From positions 1 through 27,903 of the forward strand of contig JAICHN010000008.1 of NCBI GenBank assembly GCA_025924845.1: 27,903 bases of DNA. Reading direction: 5' to 3'. The position numbers were made by a program, and so were the translations under genes. The notes under the pieces were generated by a model that was not told the origin of the DNA, did not search any database, and saw only the letters and a program-made list of their open reading frames with translations. Below are positions 7,344 to 14,849 of this stretch, one piece after another. Position 1 is the stretch's first letter, and each line of letters starts with the position of its first letter. This DNA is from Chloroflexota bacterium. GTDB lineage: Bacteria; Chloroflexota; UBA5177; JANWHV01.

Positions 7344-7532
7344 TTATGGTATGAGCCGTTCGGTATTGACTAGCCAACGGATGAAACTGAGTCGAGCGCG
7401 CTCGTCGGATAACAGAAGATCATGATCTCGTTCATAAAGTTCACGAAGCGCTTTGAGCAACTGCCATTCGGTCGGCGTGTACAGGGGCAATACAACGGCA
7501 GGTTCCGGTTCGCTGAGCATGTGCTCGGTCAT
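7344..7532 (-). CDS. Small acidic protein of unknown function (62 residues)
   Basis: The frame extends further upstream, but the start at 7532 (MTEHMLSEPEP) is chosen because AAGGAG lies 8 bases before it, while the upstream extension is Pro/Arg/Ser-rich and looks non-coding. The protein has a helix-forming middle (LYTPTEWQLLKALRELYERDHDLLLSDERARL) interrupted by charged residues, and ends in RWLVNTERLIP. There is no membrane segment and no recognised family. It resembles a small helical adaptor or regulator, but no function can be assigned. The 21-bp hairpin follows immediately. Confidence 0.6.
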   Translation of the reverse strand: MTEHMLSEPEPAVVLPLYTPTEWQLLKALRELYERDHDLLLSDERARLSFIRWLVNTERLIP

Positions 7533-7800
7533 TTCCACTTCTCCTTGCTGAGCGAGGCGCGGATTCGAGACCGGCGAGGTCGGATCCCACCTCGGCGGGA
7601 GCCCTTTCGGACTGCCAATGGCGCGGGTAGAAGGCCCACACGCTCTACTTACATTTTCGGATGTTCGTGGAGCGGAGCCATCAGCCATACAGCCCATCCT
7701 GGGTCCGCAACCGGTCTAAGCCAAAGGATGGGACCGATTGCCCAGCATGTCGCCAACGTCCGGCACGGCCGGAGGGCGGCACGGCCCACCGGGGGCCTAT

Positions 7801-7878
7801 TTAAGTTTCCGACCACAGAACAAGCGCCAGCAGGGCCACAACCGCCAGCAAAATAATGGCCACCACGATGATAAACAT
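7801..7878 (-). CDS. 25-residue single-helix membrane miniprotein
   Basis: A 26-codon frame starts with ATG at 7878 and ends with TAA at 7801. The peptide begins MFIIVVAIILLAVVALLAL and ends LWSET, so it is one membrane helix with a short polar tail. GGAGG lies 8 bases before the ATG, as good a ribosome binding site as any in the window. A possible promoter (TATAAG, minus strand, at 7924-7929) lies about 45 bases upstream. A GC hairpin (7783-7797) follows the stop. The function is unknown; miniproteins of this type often modulate a membrane complex. The oxidase operon lies beyond it on the other strand. Confidence 0.6.
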   Translation of the reverse strand: MFIIVVAIILLAVVALLALVLWSET

Positions 7879-8115
7879 GATCTATTCCTCCAGTCACGAG
7901 GCGCTACGCCAAGCAAGTCATATCTTATAGTGATCATCGCTCAGGCATCACATTAGGCGCACCAGCCGTTCGGCCCGCCGGACACTTTAATTGGTCTAGT
8001 ACCGGTCGCGAAGGCGCGCCGCCTCACCTTTGTGGACGTGCTGTCAGGCTCTGTGCGCTCCCTACCATGCGGCCTCGACCACAAACGCCATGCTCACCAC
8101 GCCAATTATCGGCTG

Positions 8116-8144
8116 TTGAAACTTAAATTGCGGCGTGATAGATT
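8116..8144 (+). promoter_or_regulatory. Candidate promoter of the oxidase operon
   Basis: TTGAAA at 8116-8121 and TAGATT at 8139-8144 are separated by 17 bases, fitting a housekeeping sigma-factor promoter (4 of 6 matches at -10). It would give a leader of about 230 bases, so a nearer promoter is also possible. Confidence 0.3.
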
Positions 8145-8357
8145 GCAATGCAAGGGGCTATGTAGAGCCACGAACCGGCTGGACGCCAGGGCAGGACATA
8201 CTATAGGTTGAGCACAAATTCGACGCTTCTGCCCTCCATTCCGAACAGTAAACGCGTGGGCCACCGCGCCTGAGACGATCAGAACGCGCTACACCAGATA
8301 TTCAGAGTGTTGCTCCCTTAGTGGGACACACGCTTAGAAGAACGGTATCCCCGCGCC

Positions 8358-8375
8358 ACGATCCTCCCTGGATCG
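8358..8375 (+). promoter_or_regulatory. Hairpin immediately upstream of the subunit II start codon
   Basis: ACGATCC at 8358-8364 pairs with GGATCGT at 8370-8375 plus one flanking base, with loop TCCCT. It ends 7 bases before the ATG at 8383, where the Shine-Dalgarno sequence should be; no purine-rich site is otherwise visible there. It could limit initiation at this ATG, or indicate that the real start is downstream (for example GTG at 8428, with GGAG just before it). Confidence 0.35.
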
Positions 8376-8382
8376 TCGCCGC

Positions 8383-9483
8383 ATGTCCATGGAATGGCGA
8401 AACGTTCGTACATTCAAGGCGGAGCGCGTGCATCGGTCGTTACTTCGGCGGAGGGGGGCGGGCAGCACGTGGTTCACCCTTCGCCGTCCCCTGAGGATAG
8501 CCCTGGTCGGCTTCGCGGCGGTGAGCATGGCGCTTTTGCTTGGCGGCTGCGGTGGATCGCCTTCCACACTCGACGCCGCCGGCCCCAAGGGCGCCGACAT
8601 CGCCACCCTTTGGTGGGTTCTGTTCGTGATCAGTGTGATCGTCTGCGTGGTTGTATTCGCGCTGCTCATGTACGCCGTGTTCCGGCGGCGGTCGGAGAGG
8701 ACGCCAAATGAGGACCGTGGGACTGACCGCGCCACCCTGGTTATCGTGGGCGGCGCGATAATTCCGGCCGTGATCTTGGTCGGTGTATTCGGCTTCGTGC
8801 TCTATACCATGAACGTGACGGCCTCACCTTCGCGTGCGTCCGTGCTGACCATTCAGGTGATCGGCCATCGCTGGTGGTTCGAGATCCGCTATCCGGCATC
8901 GCATGTGACCACGGCCAATGAGTTGCACGTGCCGGTCGGTCGACCCGTCACCCTACAACTCACCTCAGCCGACGTCATCCATAGCTTCTGGGTGCCGCAA
9001 ATACAGCAAAAGACAGACATGATCCCTGGTCGGATCAACAGTACTTGGTTCCAGGTTTCCAAGGCCGGCGTATACAGAGGCGAGTGCGCCGAGTTCTGCG
9101 GTATCGAACATGGGCTGATGGACTTTGAGGTGGTCGGAGATCCGCCCGCACGCTTCCAGCAATGGCTGGCCCACCAGGCACAGCCCGCCCCCCGACCAGT
9201 CACCGCGCTTGCCCTTCAGGGAGAGCAGGTATTTCTAGGGTCCGCCTGCGTCTACTGCCATGCGCTTATGGGCGCCAATGCCAGCGGCAGGATTGGCCCC
9301 GACCTAACGCATCTGGCAAGCCGCCTGACTATCGGCGCGGGCGTGTTGCCCAACTCGATCGGCAATCTGGCGGGCTGGATCGCCAATTCGCAGCGAATCA
9401 AGCCGGGCAATGCCATGCCGCCGATGGCGTTGGACAGCGGAGACTTACAAGCGCTGCTGACCTATCTCGAAACGCTCAAGTAA
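8383..9483 (+). CDS. coxB: Cytochrome c oxidase subunit II with fused cytochrome c domain (caa3-type)
   Basis: 366 residues. The signal region ends in the lipobox LLGGC (Cys56), so the mature protein is probably a lipoprotein. Two membrane helices lie near 73-98 and 118-141. The CuA site is complete: His200, then CAEFCGIEHGLM with Cys235, Glu237, Cys239, His243 and Met246. A cytochrome c domain follows with heme-binding CVYCH (289-293) and a Met ligand in NAMPPM (about 345-348). Electrons pass from donor to heme c to CuA to subunit I. The start is uncertain: the ATG at 8383 has a hairpin in place of a Shine-Dalgarno sequence, while GTG at 8428 has one and keeps the signal peptide. A diverged copy of the gene's tail follows the stop codon. 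Confidence 0.95.
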   Translation: MSMEWRNVRTFKAERVHRSLLRRRGAGSTWFTLRRPLRIALVGFAAVSMALLLGGCGGSPSTLDAAGPKGADIATLWWVLFVISVIVCVVVFALLMYAVFRRRSERTPNEDRGTDRATLVIVGGAIIPAVILVGVFGFVLYTMNVTASPSRASVLTIQVIGHRWWFEIRYPASHVTTANELHVPVGRPVTLQLTSADVIHSFWVPQIQQKTDMIPGRINSTWFQVSKAGVYRGECAEFCGIEHGLMDFEVVGDPPARFQQWLAHQAQPAPRPVTALALQGEQVFLGSACVYCHALMGANASGRIGPDLTHLASRLTIGAGVLPNSIGNLAGWIANSQRIKPGNAMPPMALDSGDLQALLTYLETLK

Positions 9484-9542
9484 TGATGCTGAACCCAAGG
9501 GATTTGCAAGCGCTGCCGGCCTACCTCGAAACGCTCAAATAG
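9424..9542 (+). repeat. Duplicated, diverged 3' end of the subunit II gene
   Basis: The last 39 coding bases (9442-9480) recur at 9501-9539 with 33 matches, and all six differences are transitions. At the codon level the homology reaches back to the Met codons at 9424 and 9483. The second copy is in another frame (59-base offset) and overlaps the subunit II stop as TAATG. It would encode 19 residues ending DLQALPAYLETLK, against DLQALLTYLETLK in the real protein. It looks like a scar of recombination with a paralogous gene rather than a functional gene. Confidence 0.75.
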
Positions 9543-9554
9543 GAGAGAAGAAGC

Positions 9555-11411
9555 ATGGCCACCGACGCCGCCAGGCTGACTCGAATTTGGGAGACGCCGC
9601 CGAGCATCATGTCCTGGATCACCTCCGTGGACCACAAGTCGATTGGTATCCGCTATATCTATACCGCCTTCGCGATGTTCGTGTTGGCCGGGATTGGCGC
9701 CCTCACCATGCGCACCCAACTGGCGGTGCCGCGCAATACGCTGCTCAGTCCCGCGCAATACGATGAAATCTACAGCACGCACGGCACGATTATGATCTTT
9801 TTCTTCGCCACGCCGATTAGCTTCGGGATCGGCAATTTCGTGGTGCCCCTGATGATCGGTGCCCGCGACATGGCCTTTTCACGGCTCAATGCGTTCGGCT
9901 ACTGGGTCTTTCTCTGCGCGGGGCTGTTCCTGATCTCCAGCCTGTTGATCGGCCAGGCGCCGGATGACGGCTGGACGTCCTACGTACCGCTAACGGGCCG
10001 GTCCTACACACCCGGCCTCAATCAGGACTACTGGTGTCTGTCGCTGATCTTTCTGGCAGTCTCCACGACGTCGGGTTCGCCCAATTTCATCATTACCATC
10101 TTTAAGATGCGCGCGCCAGGCATGTCCCTCAACCGGCTGCCGCTCTTTCTCTGGGCGATCTTGACCACGTCATTCGCGGTCATATTCGCCCTACCGGCGC
10201 TCACCACCGCGAATATCCTGCTCGAGCTCGATCGCAAGGTCGGTACCCATTTCTTCGATCCCACGCATGGCGGAGACGCACTGCTCTGGCAGCATCTATT
10301 CTGGGTGTTTGGCCACCCTGATGTCTATATCATCTTTTTGCCGGCGGTAGGCGTCGTTTCCACTCTGGTGACGACGTTCACCCATCGGCCCATCGTCGGC
10401 CACATCTACGTGGCGCTGGCCACAGTCAGCATCGGCATCATCTCCTTCGGGGTGTGGGTGCATCATATGTTCGCGGTTGGGTTGCCGAGCATCTCCAACA
10501 GCTTCTTCAGCGCCGTCAGCATGATCATCACGATCCCGAGCGGCATTCAAATCTTCGCCTGGATCGCCACTGTGCTGAAGGGCAGGCCGCGCGTCTCCGT
10601 ACCTTTCCTCTGGGTTATAGGTTTTGTCTTCCTGTTCTTGATTGGCGAGGTGACCGGCGTGATGTTTGCCGCGGTGCCCTTCGACCAGCAAACTACGGAC
10701 AGCTACTTCGTGGTTGCCCACTTTCATTACGTCCTGATCGGGGGTGCGGTCTTCCCCATACTCGGCGCCATCTATTACTGGTTTCCCAAAATGAGTGGGC
10801 GGATGCTCCACCATGGGTTGGGTCTGTGGACCTTCGGGTTGACCTTCCTCGGCATGAATTTGACCTTCTTTCCCATGCATATCGTCGGAATGTTGGGCAT
10901 GCCCCGGCGTCAATGGACCTATGCCGCCAACGCGGGCTGGGACGCCTACAACCAGGCGGAGACGGTGGGCGCCTATATTCTGGCGCTGGGAGTTCTGCTG
11001 TACATAGTGAATGTCGCCTGGAGCCTGGGGCACGGCGAGCCGGCGGGCGATAATCCCTGGGACGCCGATACGCTGGAGTGGGCCACCAGTTCGCCGCCCC
11101 CGCCCTACAACTTCTCCAGGATCCCGATCGTGCGCGGCCTGGCGCCAATCTGGGAGCCCGCCGGGGTGGGCGGCGGGCCGGAGTTGAACGAACGGCGCGA
11201 AACCCTCGGCACCTCCGTGCTCGACGCGCGGCCACAGGGGCGAATTGTCATACCCGAGGACACCATATTGCCGCTGTTCATGGCGATCACCCTGGTGTTG
11301 ATCTTCTGGGGAATCCTGGTGAGCCTACCACCGCTGATTATCGCTGGAGTCGTGGTGGCCCTCCTCACCGTGGCAGTCTGGTTCTGGCCAAGAAAGGCGG
11401 CAGGCGCATGA
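9555..11411 (+). CDS. coxA: Cytochrome c oxidase subunit I
   Basis: 618 residues: the twelve-helix heme-copper oxidase core plus an extra C-terminal helix pair (about 565-610), as in many caa3 enzymes. All metal ligands are present: His76 and His391 for the low-spin heme, His389 for the high-spin heme, and His254, His303 and His304 for CuB, with the cross-link Tyr258. The D-channel entrance Asp105 (IGARDMAF) is present. Two proton-path residues are unusual. The helix VI motif GHPEVY reads GHPDVY (Asp256), and the K-channel Lys of PTGIK is Gln332 in PSGIQIF. GGAGAG lies about 9 bases before the ATG. The gene ends in a four-base ATGA overlap with subunit III. Confidence 0.97.
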   Translation: MATDAARLTRIWETPPSIMSWITSVDHKSIGIRYIYTAFAMFVLAGIGALTMRTQLAVPRNTLLSPAQYDEIYSTHGTIMIFFFATPISFGIGNFVVPLMIGARDMAFSRLNAFGYWVFLCAGLFLISSLLIGQAPDDGWTSYVPLTGRSYTPGLNQDYWCLSLIFLAVSTTSGSPNFIITIFKMRAPGMSLNRLPLFLWAILTTSFAVIFALPALTTANILLELDRKVGTHFFDPTHGGDALLWQHLFWVFGHPDVYIIFLPAVGVVSTLVTTFTHRPIVGHIYVALATVSIGIISFGVWVHHMFAVGLPSISNSFFSAVSMIITIPSGIQIFAWIATVLKGRPRVSVPFLWVIGFVFLFLIGEVTGVMFAAVPFDQQTTDSYFVVAHFHYVLIGGAVFPILGAIYYWFPKMSGRMLHHGLGLWTFGLTFLGMNLTFFPMHIVGMLGMPRRQWTYAANAGWDAYNQAETVGAYILALGVLLYIVNVAWSLGHGEPAGDNPWDADTLEWATSSPPPPYNFSRIPIVRGLAPIWEPAGVGGGPELNERRETLGTSVLDARPQGRIVIPEDTILPLFMAITLVLIFWGILVSLPPLIIAGVVVALLTVAVWFWPRKAAGA

Positions 11412-12016
11412 GCAGCATGCCCCGCACCTACGATTACGATGCGTTGCCGGTGGAGATCTCCGGCCATAAGGCGCCCGGCTGGTGGGGAATGATCCTGCTG
11501 ATTGTAACCGAGGCAACCCTGTTCGCCTGCCTGCTAGCCGCATACTTCTACCTTCGAGCGGGCGCTCATACATGGCCGTTGGGCAGGCTGGAAAAGCCGA
11601 AGCTGGCGCGCCCGATCATCATGACGCTTGTCCTCCTGACCAGCAGCGGCCCCATGTGGTGGGCTGACCATTCAATCCGAAGGGGCGACCAACTCAACCT
11701 TCGAATCGGCCTGGCCTTGAGCTTCATCCTGGGGGCGCTGTTTTTGGGCCTGCAGGTCGCCGAGTATCGTGATCTGACCTTCAGGGTGACCGTCAACGCC
11801 TATAGTTCGGTCTTTCTCACCGTTACCTCCCTCCACGGCATGCACGTCATTGCCGGCCTCCTTACCACCGCCTACACCTTGGTCCGGGCCTGCCTGGGCC
11901 ATTTTCGACCGGGACGGGATCTGGCAGTGCAAAATACCGCCCTCTACTGGCACTTCGTGGATATTGTGTGGCTCTTTATCTTCACCTCGTTATATCTCTC
12001 ACCGCGGTTTCTCTAG
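11408..12016 (+). CDS. coxC: Cytochrome c oxidase subunit III
   Basis: 202 residues with about five membrane helices, the short form of subunit III. Family hallmarks are HGMHVIAGLL and YWHFVDIVWLFIF near the C-terminus. The subunit stabilises the core and supports proton uptake. The reading frame is open far upstream inside coxA, but the start at 11408 is supported by the ATGA overlap with the coxA stop and by the match of the N-terminus (MSSMPRTYDYDALP, then a Gly-Trp-Trp-Gly helix start). Translation is probably coupled to coxA. Confidence 0.93.
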   Translation: MSSMPRTYDYDALPVEISGHKAPGWWGMILLIVTEATLFACLLAAYFYLRAGAHTWPLGRLEKPKLARPIIMTLVLLTSSGPMWWADHSIRRGDQLNLRIGLALSFILGALFLGLQVAEYRDLTFRVTVNAYSSVFLTVTSLHGMHVIAGLLTTAYTLVRACLGHFRPGRDLAVQNTALYWHFVDIVWLFIFTSLYLSPRFL

Positions 12017-12028
12017 GAGACGGCAAGC

Positions 12029-12469
12029 ATGAACGGACAAGAATCCGCGGGCGGGCAGGTGGGAACGGCGCAACCACTCTCAATTCCCGAGCCCAAAGTG
12101 CGCAAGAGTCTGCTCTGGTTTGGCGTGCTTGGCCCGCCACTGGCCTGGGTTGCGCAGCTGTTTGTGGACTATTATCTGTCGTCGCTGCGCTGCGCTCCCG
12201 GTTTCACCTGGGTACGCTGGGTCGGTACTTCGGGATTTACGATATTGATTGGCGTGACAACCGTGATCGCGGCCCTGATCGCCTTCGCCGCCGGCTTCGG
12301 ATCCTGGGCGACCTGGCGAAGATTGTACACGTCAATCGCGGAGACGGCGGAAGGCAAGACGGGCCGAACAGCCTTCATGGCGCTCGGGGGCATGCTTCTG
12401 AGCCTCTATTTCTTGCTGCTGATCATTGTTTCGGGCGTGCCGGACGCCATGCTGGGGTGCGCGATATGA
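12029..12469 (+). CDS. Small membrane protein of the oxidase operon
   Basis: 146 residues with three clear membrane segments (about 30-50, 67-92, 115-138). It sits where a subunit IV or a small accessory protein is usual in oxidase operons, but no CoxD/CtaF sequence motif is recognised. Cys residues occur in SSLRCAPGF and at the end (MLGCAI). GGAG lies near the start, 12 bases after the subunit III stop, and its stop overlaps the next start by ATGA. The role as an assembly or structural subunit is inferred from position and tight coupling. Confidence 0.75.
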   Translation: MNGQESAGGQVGTAQPLSIPEPKVRKSLLWFGVLGPPLAWVAQLFVDYYLSSLRCAPGFTWVRWVGTSGFTILIGVTTVIAALIAFAAGFGSWATWRRLYTSIAETAEGKTGRTAFMALGGMLLSLYFLLLIIVSGVPDAMLGCAI

Positions 12470-13365
12470 CGCCAAGCACCCTGTGGTCGTCGTGGACCTG
12501 GGATCCCGCCGTACTGCTGTGCCTGGCGCTTTGCGGTCTGAACTACGCCTGCGGGGTGCGCGGGCTGTGGCGCCGGGCGGGGGTGGGACGCGGGGTGCGC
12601 CGCCGAGACACGGCGTGCTTTGGCGCGGGCCTGGCGACCATCTTCGTGGCCCTCGATTCGCCGTTGGATGCCCTTTCGCTCAGCCTGGTGTCCGCGCACA
12701 TGGTGCAGCCCCTACTGCTGATCGTGGTGGCGGCGCCGTTGCTGGCGCTCGGTCGGCCGCACATCGCGCTGCTCTGGGCGCTTCCGCCGGCCTACCGCCG
12801 AGTGCTTGGGCGCTGGTGGCGGCGTAGCGGCCTCTGCCGACCGCTCTGGCGCCTCTGTACCGCACCGCTCGTCGTTTTCCTCTTTCATACGGTCGCGCTC
12901 TGGGTATGGCACCTCCCGGTGCTCTACCAGGAGGCGGTGATGAACAACGGCGTACACGCCCTCGAGCACATCAGCTTTCTGGGCACGGCCCTCCTCCTCT
13001 GGTGGACGCTTGTTCATCCCGGAAAGTGGGGACATGGCGCGGGGGTAATCCTCGTGTTCATCACCGGCATGCAGAGCGTGGCGCTGGGCGTGCTGTTCAC
13101 CTTCTCCCGAGTGCCCTGGTATCCCGTCTATTCCGGGCGGAGCACGGCCTGGGGTCTGACGCCGTTATCGGATCAACAACTGGCCGGCGTGATCATGTGG
13201 GTGCCGGCGGGCGTGATTTACCTCATCGCCGAAGGGTTTCTCTTTGTGACCTGGCTGCGAGAGATGGAGTCCGCGATGCGGGTGAGCGAAGGGGCGACGT
13301 GGCCGGTCGCCGGCCAGCCCCTACCGGCGCGAGCCGCGGGAATATCGGACATGGCCACACGGTAA
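12466..13365 (+). CDS. ctaG: CtaG-family cytochrome c oxidase assembly factor
   Basis: 299 residues with about seven membrane helices, matching the Caa3_CtaG family, whose members are needed for caa3 oxidase assembly and probably for copper handling. Recognisable segments are LDALSLSLVSAHMVQPLLL, then AAPLLALGRP, and WHLPVLYQEAVMNNGVHALEHISF. The common HMVQHLLL motif has Pro in place of the second His; the His in LEHISF remains. The frame is open upstream, but the ATG at 12466 overlaps the previous stop (ATGA). Its place directly after the oxidase subunits supports the assignment. Confidence 0.88.
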   Translation: MTPSTLWSSWTWDPAVLLCLALCGLNYACGVRGLWRRAGVGRGVRRRDTACFGAGLATIFVALDSPLDALSLSLVSAHMVQPLLLIVVAAPLLALGRPHIALLWALPPAYRRVLGRWWRRSGLCRPLWRLCTAPLVVFLFHTVALWVWHLPVLYQEAVMNNGVHALEHISFLGTALLLWWTLVHPGKWGHGAGVILVFITGMQSVALGVLFTFSRVPWYPVYSGRSTAWGLTPLSDQQLAGVIMWVPAGVIYLIAEGFLFVTWLREMESAMRVSEGATWPVAGQPLPARAAGISDMATR

Positions 13366-13377
13366 GCGGGGGTACGC

Positions 13378-13815
13378 ATGAAAGGGATGGCGGATCAACG
13401 ACGACGAGGCGCGCTTCCGGCGATAGCGGCGCTACTCGCTTCGGCCATGCTCGCGGGATGCGGCGCGGCGACCGCTACCCAGCAGGTTCCGGGCGGTGAT
13501 GCCGGGCGCGGCGCCACGGCCATCCAGAGCGCGGGCTGCGGCACCTGCCATATGATTTCGGGGATCGCGGGCGCCAATGGCGAGGTCGGCCCGTCGCTGT
13601 CCGGCATCGCCAACCGGGAATATATAGCGGGCAGGCTGCGCAATACTCCCGACAACCTGATCTACTGGCTGCGGTTTCCGCAAAGGGTCGATCCCGGAGT
13701 TGACATGCCGGACATGGGGCTGAGTCAGGCCGACGCGCGGGACATTGCGCAGTACCTCTACACGCTGCGCCAGGGGAGTGTCATAGGCGATGCTGTGCGC
13801 CATAGGATCGGATAG
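13378..13815 (+). CDS. Lipoprotein class I cytochrome c
   Basis: 145 residues. An Arg-rich n-region and hydrophobic stretch end in the lipobox MLAGC (Cys28), so the protein is probably anchored to the outer face of the membrane. One heme c site, CGTCH (54-58), is present, with a Met ligand in DMPDMGLS (Met110 or Met113). The fold ends in the usual DIAQYLYTL helix. It is likely the electron carrier between the downstream dehydrogenase and the cytochrome c domain of subunit II. The start is 12 bases after the ctaG stop, with GGGGGT just before the ATG. Confidence 0.9.
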   Translation: MKGMADQRRRGALPAIAALLASAMLAGCGAATATQQVPGGDAGRGATAIQSAGCGTCHMISGIAGANGEVGPSLSGIANREYIAGRLRNTPDNLIYWLRFPQRVDPGVDMPDMGLSQADARDIAQYLYTLRQGSVIGDAVRHRIG

Positions 13816-13874
13816 CCGGCGGCCCCTACGCCAATCGGGAATGAGCGGAGACCACGGCTGAAAGGAAACTGGGG

Positions 13875-14837
13875 ATGGACAAGCCGGCGGATAAGCAGGA
13901 ACGGGCGGCTCGGCCGAAAGGCGGAGTTTCGCGCCTGGGCTTTCTCAAAGGATCTGGAGCGGTCGTGGCGGGCGCGGGTCTAGCCGGCGTGCTCAGCGGC
14001 TGCGCTCCGTTAGGGTCGGATACGAACGGTACGGTGAGCTCTGAGACAGAGCTCTCCACTCCACAAAGCATGGAGGAACGCTATCCGGAGATCCCGGCGC
14101 CGCCGACCGCGCCGCCGCCCACAGACCTGTTGCATGTGTTCACGCCCGAAGAGGCTGCCCTGGTCGATGCCCTAACCGCGGGCATCTTCCCGGGAGACGC
14201 CGCCGATCCGGGCGCCCACGAGGCAGGCGTGGTGATTTATATCGACAACATGCTGGCCTATAACCACGGGGACACGGAGGCCACCTACCGAAAGCCGCCT
14301 TTCGCTCAAACGTACATCACTGCTTTGCCGCCCAAGGAAACGACGGTGAACGGCTATAAGGTGATCTGGGTACCCGATCGCGAAATCGGCCGCTATGGCT
14401 ACCAATCGCAGCTCACCCCGTTGGAGGCCTACCGGATGGGCCTGAAAAACACGAATGGGTACGCCCTGGGGAAGTTCGGCCGGCCCTTCGTCAGCCTCAG
14501 CGCCGCCCAGAAGGATAAGATCCTGGAGGATCTGGCAAACGGCGTCGCCACCAACTTTAGCGAACCGACGGCCCAACAGTTCTTTCAGATGCTCCGCACC
14601 CATACCATTGAGGGCATGTTCAGCGACCCGCTCTATGGCGGCAATCGAAATTTGGTGGGTTGGAAGTTGGTTGGCTATCCCGGTGCGCAGCGCGCCTATA
14701 CCGAGCCCGACATCAAGGACCAAAATCTCTATCGCCGCCGGAATCCGCGGAGTCTGGCCGACATGATGCCTTTCAACCCCGGTGAAAACGTCAACCCATC
14801 CGTCATTCTCCCGGTCGACGGCTCACGAAAGGTATAG
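13875..14837 (+). CDS. Gluconate 2-dehydrogenase subunit 3-like protein, exported lipoprotein
   Basis: 320 residues. The N-terminus has a Tat-like signal, VSRLGFLKGSG, in which the usual second Arg is Leu, followed by a hydrophobic stretch and a lipobox, VLSGC (Cys43). The body matches the gluconate 2-dehydrogenase subunit 3 family: an early FTPEEAALVDALTAGIFPGD segment and later MFSDPLYGGNRNLVGWKLVGYPG. These subunits partner a GMC flavoprotein and often carry its export signal. GGAAACTGGGG precedes the ATG. The stop TAG at 14835 is in the same frame as the following GMC gene, only four codons before its ATG. The C-terminus appears complete. Confidence 0.87.
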   Translation: MDKPADKQERAARPKGGVSRLGFLKGSGAVVAGAGLAGVLSGCAPLGSDTNGTVSSETELSTPQSMEERYPEIPAPPTAPPPTDLLHVFTPEEAALVDALTAGIFPGDAADPGAHEAGVVIYIDNMLAYNHGDTEATYRKPPFAQTYITALPPKETTVNGYKVIWVPDREIGRYGYQSQLTPLEAYRMGLKNTNGYALGKFGRPFVSLSAAQKDKILEDLANGVATNFSEPTAQQFFQMLRTHTIEGMFSDPLYGGNRNLVGWKLVGYPGAQRAYTEPDIKDQNLYRRRNPRSLADMMPFNPGENVNPSVILPVDGSRKV

Positions 14838-14849
14838 GAGGACTTCGAG

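Larger units (their letters stand above)
7879..8382. other. 504-base divergent intergenic region between the miniprotein gene and the oxidase operon
   Basis: No coding frame with support was seen. The region must hold divergent promoters. A minus-strand -10-like TATAAG (7924-7929) has only a poor -35 partner. A plus-strand -35/-10 pair is listed separately. AT content rises around 8100-8150 and 8205-8225 relative to the surrounding coding DNA, as expected for promoters. Confidence 0.5.

Noticed and set aside
10296..11033. Minus-strand frame (245 codons) opposite cytochrome oxidase subunit I
   Set aside because: Highly polar Asp/His/Gln-rich composition mirrors the hydrophobic plus-strand protein; no independent support.
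11968..12465. Upstream extension of the CtaG frame over the small membrane protein gene
   Set aside because: Arg/Gly-rich, out of character, and overlapping a gene with clear membrane helices; the ATGA overlap supports the later start.
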